Of a DNA stretch of 9,511 bases, positions 6,638 to 9,511 are shown in pieces (position 1 is the stretch's first letter; each line of letters begins with the position of its first letter). The notes beneath the pieces are model-generated. The model searched no databases. It saw nothing but the letters and a program-made list of their open reading frames with translations, and was not told where the DNA came from. Origin of the DNA: Deltaproteobacteria bacterium. GTDB lineage: Bacteria > Desulfobacterota > GWC2-55-46. The translations under genes were made by a program, and so were the position numbers. The DNA lies in NCBI GenBank assembly GCA_016219075.1, contig JACRCJ010000060.1:1-9511 (forward strand), written 5' to 3'.

Positions 6638-6735
6638 CAGAGCGACCCCGCCCCGTGACCGGGGCAAAAAAATACCTCCGCGCCGTTTTGGGCACGGAGG
6701 TACTCGAATGTTTTTATGGTATGGGTGTAGTCCAC
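6637..6735 (-). CDS. Possible pyr leader peptide crossing the attenuator, overlapping pyrR
   Basis: A 32-codon frame starts at GTG (6735) just after GGGGAGG, runs straight through the terminator hairpin and its U-tract, and stops at TGA (6639-6637). The stop shares its A with the pyrR ATG (TGATG). GGAGG-to-GTG spacing is only three bases; AAGGGG, slightly upstream, gives a better six. The peptide begins V(M)DYTHTIKTFEYLR and has no family I recognise. A leader frame spanning a terminator is the arrangement known from E. coli pyrBI (pyrL). The SD lies in the 3' part of the PyrR-binding hairpin, so PyrR could also block its translation. A frame this short can arise by chance. Confidence 0.4.
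   Translation of the reverse strand: MDYTHTIKTFEYLRAQNGAEVFFCPGHGAGSL
6666..6702 (-). terminator. Attenuator terminator in the pyrR leader
   Basis: On the minus strand TACCTCCG (6702-6695) pairs with CGGAGGTA (6680-6673). The stem continues with a U-G wobble and GCC/GGC, closed by a six-base CAAAAC loop and followed at once by seven T (6672-6666). This is a textbook intrinsic terminator placed before pyrR. Its 5' arm CCTCC can instead pair with GGAGG at 6743-6739, giving an antiterminator. Its 3' arm contains the GGAGGT that would serve a TTG start at 6667. Confidence 0.9.
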
Positions 6736-6742
6736 TATCCTC

Positions 6743-6776
6743 CCCTTTTTAATCTCTCAGGATTAAATTTAAAGGG
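6743..6776 (-). promoter_or_regulatory. PyrR-binding loop (anti-antiterminator)
   Basis: The minus-strand RNA has upper stem UUUAAUC/GAUUAAA (6767-6761 with 6754-6748) around a six-base loop CUGAGA. A 5'-side UAAA bulge follows, then lower stem CCCUU/AAGGG (6776-6772 with 6747-6743). The core AAUCCUGAGAGAUU matches the PyrR-binding consensus known from Bacillus (ARUCCNGNGAGGYU, recalled) at 13 of 14 positions. Upper stem, 5' bulge and lower stem is the known architecture (Rfam PyrR element). The lower stem uses the GGG that begins GGGGAGG, so stabilising it blocks the antiterminator and favours the terminator at 6702-6666. High UMP should therefore switch the operon off. Confidence 0.85.
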
Positions 6777-6814
6777 TGTGTTTAGAGAGTCAAAAACCAC
6801 TCCGGAGCTTGATG

Positions 6815-7267
6815 CTACTGCAGGACGCCGGAAGAATCCTTAAGCGGCCTCTGAACGGTTATCTCTCGCGGTATCTCTTTGATGAACCTGCCGAAAAAGA
6901 CTATCGTATCGGTATAGCGTACGGTGATCGTTATGTCGGACCTGTCGCGGAAGACCTCTATCTCGTCTTTCGCCAGAGGGACCGACCAGGACTGAGCGTT
7001 CTTCGTGATCCGCGCCGCAAGGGCGTCGTCGTCGTACATGTGAGCGATCTTTGTCTGTTCCTCCACATCGGTCTTGATCATGTAGAATGAGACATACGGG
7101 GGTGCGAACTTATAGGCCCCGTAGAGCAGTGCGGCCCAAAAAAGTATCCAGAAGACGGTTTTTAAGCGTATACTGCCCCGCTGGTCACGCAGACGGCCAT
7201 CTTTAGAAAGGCACCCGGACCTGAACAGGCCAGCAACGCCTTTATTTGAAAGCCTCGGTACGCTCAC
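6815..7267 (-). CDS. Small membrane-anchored protein of unknown function (DUF4845-like)
   Basis: The product is 150 residues if started at GTG 7267. A single hydrophobic segment (about 37-57, TVFWILFWAALLYGAYKFA) is followed by PPYVSFYMIKTDVEE and a soluble C-terminal part of about 90 residues, rich in alternating beta-type sequence (DITITVRYTD, REITVQRP). QRGSIRLKTVFW just before the membrane helix, and the helix-PPY-YY layout after it, recall the DUF4845 family of small bacterial membrane proteins. That is from memory and moderate at best. Residues 1-27 look unlike the rest, yet no other ATG, GTG or TTG occurs before the helix. The gene ends 38 bases before the PyrR-binding loop and may be co-transcribed with the pyr operon. 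No enzymatic motif is seen. Confidence 0.7.
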   Translation of the reverse strand: MSVPRLSNKGVAGLFRSGCLSKDGRLRDQRGSIRLKTVFWILFWAALLYGAYKFAPPYVSFYMIKTDVEEQTKIAHMYDDDALAARITKNAQSWSVPLAKDEIEVFRDRSDITITVRYTDTIVFFGRFIKEIPREITVQRPLKDSSGVLQ

Positions 7268-7275
7268 GTCCTTTA

Positions 7276-7304
7276 CATATACAACTTTGGCCCCGTATAG
7301 TCAA
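7276..7304 (-). promoter_or_regulatory. Sigma70-like promoter before the membrane-protein gene
   Basis: On the minus strand TTGACT (7304-7299) and TATATG (7281-7276) are separated by exactly 17 bases. They match the -35 consensus at five of six positions and the -10 consensus at four of six. The expected transcription start, about seven bases on, is near 7269, next to the GTG at 7267. It is the best promoter seen between ugd and pyrR, so it may drive the membrane-protein gene and, by read-through, the attenuator and pyr operon. Confidence 0.55.
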
Positions 7305-7313
7305 TCTATTTCT

Positions 7314-7360
7314 GGGGCCTGGCATGGGCTTTTCCCGCCTTAGCCTGCCAATACCGCCCC
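7314..7360 (-). terminator. GC-rich hairpin after ugd, no U-tract
   Basis: On the minus strand GGGGC (7360-7356), TGGCA (7350-7346) and GGCT pair in order with AGCC, TGCCA (7324-7320) and GCCCC (7318-7314), with short bulges. It starts six bases after the ugd stop and ends ten bases before the next -35 box. The position suits a 3' end, but the bases that follow (AGAAATAG) are not a U-tract. It could be a processing or stability structure, or a weak terminator. Confidence 0.4.
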
Positions 7361-7365
7361 GGGCC

Positions 7366-8697
7366 TTAAGCGTGTGACTTTTGCGGCGATTTATCCGGGC
7401 GGCCTACGGAAGTATACTCAAAGCCCAGCTTTGACATGTTCGCCGGGTCGTAGATATTTCTCAGGTCTATTATTTTTGGGCTCTTCAAAAGAGTTTTGAC
7501 CCTCGCGAGATCAAGTTTTCTGAACTGGTTCCATTCCGTGAGCACCACGAGGGCGTCAGAGCCTTCGGCCACCTCGTACGCGTCGGCGCAGTAAGTGATG
7601 GTATAGGGCATGATCTTCCTGGCGTTTTCCATTCCGGCCGGGTCAAACGCCCTGACGAGCGCCCCTTCGTTCAACAGCATCTCCACTACGTCAAGGGCCG
7701 GCGATTCCCTGATGTCGTCGGTATTGGGCTTGAAGGTCAGGCCCAGGACCCCGATCTGCTTGCCGGATAGCCCCCCGGTCATCTCCCTGATCTTCTCCAG
7801 CATGAGCTCTCTCTGGGCTGAGTTGACCTCTATGACGGCCTCGACGATCCTGAAGGTGTAACCGTTAGCCTTCGCGATCTTCGTTATCGCCGAGGTGTCC
7901 TTCGGGAAGCAGGACCCGCCGTAGCCCGGCCCCGGGTGCAGGAACTTGGGGCCTATCCTGTGGTCAAGGCCCATGCCCTTTGCGACCATGTGAATGTCGG
8001 CCCCTACCCTCTCGCAGATGTTCGCCATCTCGTTTATGAACGAGATCTTTGTGGCGAGAAAGGCGTTGGAGGCGTACTTGATAAGCTCGGCCGTCTCTAT
8101 GTCGGTCACGACAAACGGCGTCTCTAAAAGGTACAGCGGCGAGTACAGGTCCTTCATTATCGCCACGGCCTGTTCGCTCCTGGCCCCGATGGCGACCCTG
8201 TTGGGGCGCATGAAGTCCTCTATCGCGGAGCCTTCCCTCAGGAACTCCGGGTTCGATACCACATCGAACTTGTGGTCCCCGTCCTGTTCCTTGCCTATTA
8301 TCCTCTCTATCAGGCTTCCGGTGCCGACAGGCACGGTGCTCTTGGTGACGATGACCTTGTAGCCGTTCAGGTTTCTGGCTATGGTCCTGGCGACCTCCTC
8401 GATGTAGCTTAAATCGGCGGAACCGTCATCCTTGGGCGGCGTCCCGACCGCTATGAATATGACAAGAGACTTTTTTATCGACTCGCCGAGGTCGGTCGTG
8501 AAGGTGAGCCTCTGCTCCTGCACGTTCTTCGCGACGAGTTCCTTGAGACCCGGCTCGAAGATGGGTATCTCTCCCCTCTTCAGCATGTCTATCTTTCCGG
8601 CGTCCTTATCCACGCAGGAGACATTCACGCCGAAATCGGCAAAGCAGGTCCCCGTGACAAGGCCTACATAACCTGTTCCTATAACGCAAATATTCAT
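7366..8697 (-). CDS. ugd: UDP-glucose 6-dehydrogenase
   Basis: The enzyme oxidises UDP-glucose twice with NAD to UDP-glucuronate for polysaccharide or lipid A-type envelope sugars. The 443-residue product has the N-terminal Rossmann motif VIGTGYVGLVTG (5-16), FIAVGTPP (81-88), STVPVGT (120-126), NPEFLREG (149-156), Lys217 in NAFLATK, the catalytic Cys263 in GPGYGGSCFPKD, and a C-terminal UDP-binding domain starting near GVLGLTFKPNTDDIRESP (316-333). All key residues are present. Start is ATG at 8697 with GGAGG ten bases upstream; the longer GTG start at 8724 would swallow this SD. It lies between a terminator and a hairpin and so may be its own unit. A closely related nucleotide-sugar dehydrogenase cannot be wholly excluded. 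Confidence 0.93.
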   Translation of the reverse strand: MNICVIGTGYVGLVTGTCFADFGVNVSCVDKDAGKIDMLKRGEIPIFEPGLKELVAKNVQEQRLTFTTDLGESIKKSLVIFIAVGTPPKDDGSADLSYIEEVARTIARNLNGYKVIVTKSTVPVGTGSLIERIIGKEQDGDHKFDVVSNPEFLREGSAIEDFMRPNRVAIGARSEQAVAIMKDLYSPLYLLETPFVVTDIETAELIKYASNAFLATKISFINEMANICERVGADIHMVAKGMGLDHRIGPKFLHPGPGYGGSCFPKDTSAITKIAKANGYTFRIVEAVIEVNSAQRELMLEKIREMTGGLSGKQIGVLGLTFKPNTDDIRESPALDVVEMLLNEGALVRAFDPAGMENARKIMPYTITYCADAYEVAEGSDALVVLTEWNQFRKLDLARVKTLLKSPKIIDLRNIYDPANMSKLGFEYTSVGRPDKSPQKSHA

Positions 8698-8771
8698 ATT
8701 GCCCGTTCCTCCATCGTTATTCACCAGTATTCTGTCCTTCGGGTTTATATGCGGAAATAGTATGGCGCTTT

Positions 8772-8803
8772 AAAAAACCGCCGGGCCCCGGCCCTGCGCG
8801 GTT
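8772..8803 (-). terminator. Intrinsic terminator after the glycosyltransferase / small-protein unit
   Basis: On the minus strand AACCGC (8803-8798) pairs with GCGGTT (8781-8776). An inner GGGC/GCCC stem is closed by a CGGG loop. The stem runs into a six-base T run (8777-8772). It lies 12 bases after the stop of the small membrane-protein gene. It separates that unit from ugd. Confidence 0.85.
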
Positions 8804-8815
8804 ATCAGTGGCGGG

Positions 8816-8923
8816 TTACTCCAGAGGGCATCTCGTGAGGACGAACCTCAGGAAGATGTAAGAGAAAAAGAGCGCGGCGAGCGCGCCTGACGCTTCGATG
8901 ATGAAAAACCAGGACATATGCAT
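8816..8923 (-). CDS. Putative 35-residue single-helix membrane protein
   Basis: An ATG at 8923 is preceded by GGAG at a spacing of five bases and opens 35 codons ending in TAA. A second ATG two codons later is a possible start. The product is one hydrophobic helix, about residues 4-29: it begins MHMSWFFIIEASG, continues ALAALFFSYIFLRFVL and ends TRCPLE. A single Glu (residue 10) sits inside the helix and one Cys (32) follows the membrane exit. The gene starts 39 bases after the glycosyltransferase stop and stops 12 bases before a strong terminator, so it has a proper transcriptional slot. I do not recognise a family. The positive-charge placement (Arg26, Arg31) suggests a cytoplasmic C-terminus. 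Confidence 0.6.
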   Translation of the reverse strand: MHMSWFFIIEASGALAALFFSYIFLRFVLTRCPLE

Positions 8924-8962
8924 GGGTTCTCCGGGGTGTTTTCTGGCTGACCGCTAAAGATG

Positions 8963-9511
8963 TTATACGTCGCTCCGTATCTTGCTCTTCCACCGCCTCT
9001 GCTTTCCGGTCACTCCCTTGGTCCCCCTGGCCGCCGGGTTGAAGGGCACGACGTTCGGGGGCCTCTGTATGTTAAGGAACCGTGTGGCCTCGATCACCAC
9101 GTCCGCCGCGCTTATCTCCATGCAGTCCATCTCCGGACACCCGTTCTTACGGTAACACGGCGCGCAGTCAACGACCCTGTTCACCACGCTTACGGACCTG
9201 CCTACCGGACGCCACTGCTCGGTGTCGTTTATCCCGCACCAGACGACCACCGTCGGGGTGGAGAACGAGGCCGCCAGATGGGCCGGGAGCGAGTCCAGCC
9301 CGATGAAAACGGCGGCGTTTCTGGCCACCGAAGCGAACAGGTCCAAGGATATCAGAGAGGGCAGTCTTATGCAATCCTTCAAATCGTTGTAGACCGCATC
9401 GTATGCCACGACCTTGACCCCGCACCCTCTTGAGAGGGAACTTATGAGCTTCTGCCACTCTTCTCTCTTCCAGAGCTTCGAGGGGTTGCCGCTCCCGGTA
9501 TGCGCAAGGAC
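8963..9511 (-). CDS. Glycosyltransferase family 9 (heptosyltransferase-like), C-terminal part
   Basis: The frame is open from the window edge to TAA at 8963, giving 182 residues of the C-terminal half; the N-terminus lies beyond the window. It starts with AHTGSGNPSKLWKREEW, the GT9 donor-site motif (usually HPG(S/A)G-x-x-K-x-W). It continues with IGLDSLPAHLAAS (residues 70-82), the family's D-S/T-x-P-x-H-L-A-A signature, and PTVVVW-G-N. The cysteines at 116, 119, 125 and 130 form the CxPC...C...C pattern common in these enzymes. Relatives transfer heptose from ADP-heptose to lipopolysaccharide core in the cytoplasm. The acceptor here is unknown. An internal GTG at 9409 could look like a start but cuts off the donor motif. 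Confidence 0.9.
   Translation of the reverse strand, partial: VLAHTGSGNPSKLWKREEWQKLISSLSRGCGVKVVAYDAVYNDLKDCIRLPSLISLDLFASVARNAAVFIGLDSLPAHLAASFSTPTVVVWCGINDTEQWRPVGRSVSVVNRVVDCAPCYRKNGCPEMDCMEISAADVVIEATRFLNIQRPPNVVPFNPAARGTKGVTGKQRRWKSKIRSDV

Noticed and set aside
6766..6793. Promoter-like TTGACT (6793-6788) with a TAAATT -10 at 16-base spacing, just before pyrR.
   Set aside because: The implied transcription start (about 6759) falls inside the PyrR loop and would destroy the lower stem, so it conflicts with the better-supported attenuator. The -10 is also only a four-of-six match.
8698..8771. TATAAA-like -10 box upstream of ugd.
   Set aside because: No acceptable -35 hexamer lies at 15-19 bases, so a promoter call is not supported, although one is expected in this gap.
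8805..8993. A 62-codon minus-strand frame overlapping the GT9 C-terminus.
   Set aside because: It overlaps the supported GT9 and 35-residue frames, has an Arg/His-rich shadow-like composition and lacks a good SD.

Overview
The window reads as a moderately GC-rich, Gram-negative chromosome segment in which every credible gene lies on the minus strand. The gene order pyrR-pyrB-pyrC-carA-carB, with a heptosyltransferase-type glycosyltransferase and a UDP-glucose dehydrogenase upstream, fits a Desulfobacterota (deltaproteobacterial) or Nitrospirota-like organism. That assignment rests on gene content and recall only; no search was run.

Layout in the direction of transcription (right to left). 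(1) 9511-8816: the C-terminal part of a GT9 glycosyltransferase, then a probable 35-residue single-helix membrane protein, closed by a good intrinsic terminator (8803-8772). (2) 8697-7366: UDP-glucose 6-dehydrogenase, followed by a GC-rich hairpin lacking a U-tract. (3) 7304-7276: a well-spaced sigma70-like promoter almost touching a gene for a small membrane-anchored protein (7267-6815). (4) 6776-6637: a PyrR-type attenuator leader. It has a stem-loop closely matching the known PyrR-binding loop, a competing antiterminator segment and a strong U7 terminator. A 32-codon reading frame runs through the terminator and ends in a TGATG overlap with pyrR. (5) 6637-1: pyrR, pyrB, pyrC, carA, carB, the first enzymes of UMP synthesis together with their RNA-binding regulator.

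Two things stand out. carB carries an in-frame TAA at codon 551, where a conserved tyrosine is expected. The stop falls at the junction between the two homologous halves of the synthetase, and homologous sequence continues in the same frame to the window edge with no evident restart. Second, three pyr spacers are unusually long (312, 185 and 318 nt, against 47 nt between pyrR and pyrB) and hold palindromes. Two of these share 15 of 17 bases with pair-preserving differences, which suggests a dispersed small palindromic repeat family.

Functionally, carA/carB make carbamoyl phosphate, pyrB and pyrC carry it to dihydroorotate, and PyrR should shut the operon down when UMP is plentiful. Ugd and the GT9 enzyme belong to nucleotide-sugar and envelope polysaccharide synthesis, which consumes UTP-derived sugars. 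No mobile element, CRISPR array, tRNA or rRNA was seen.
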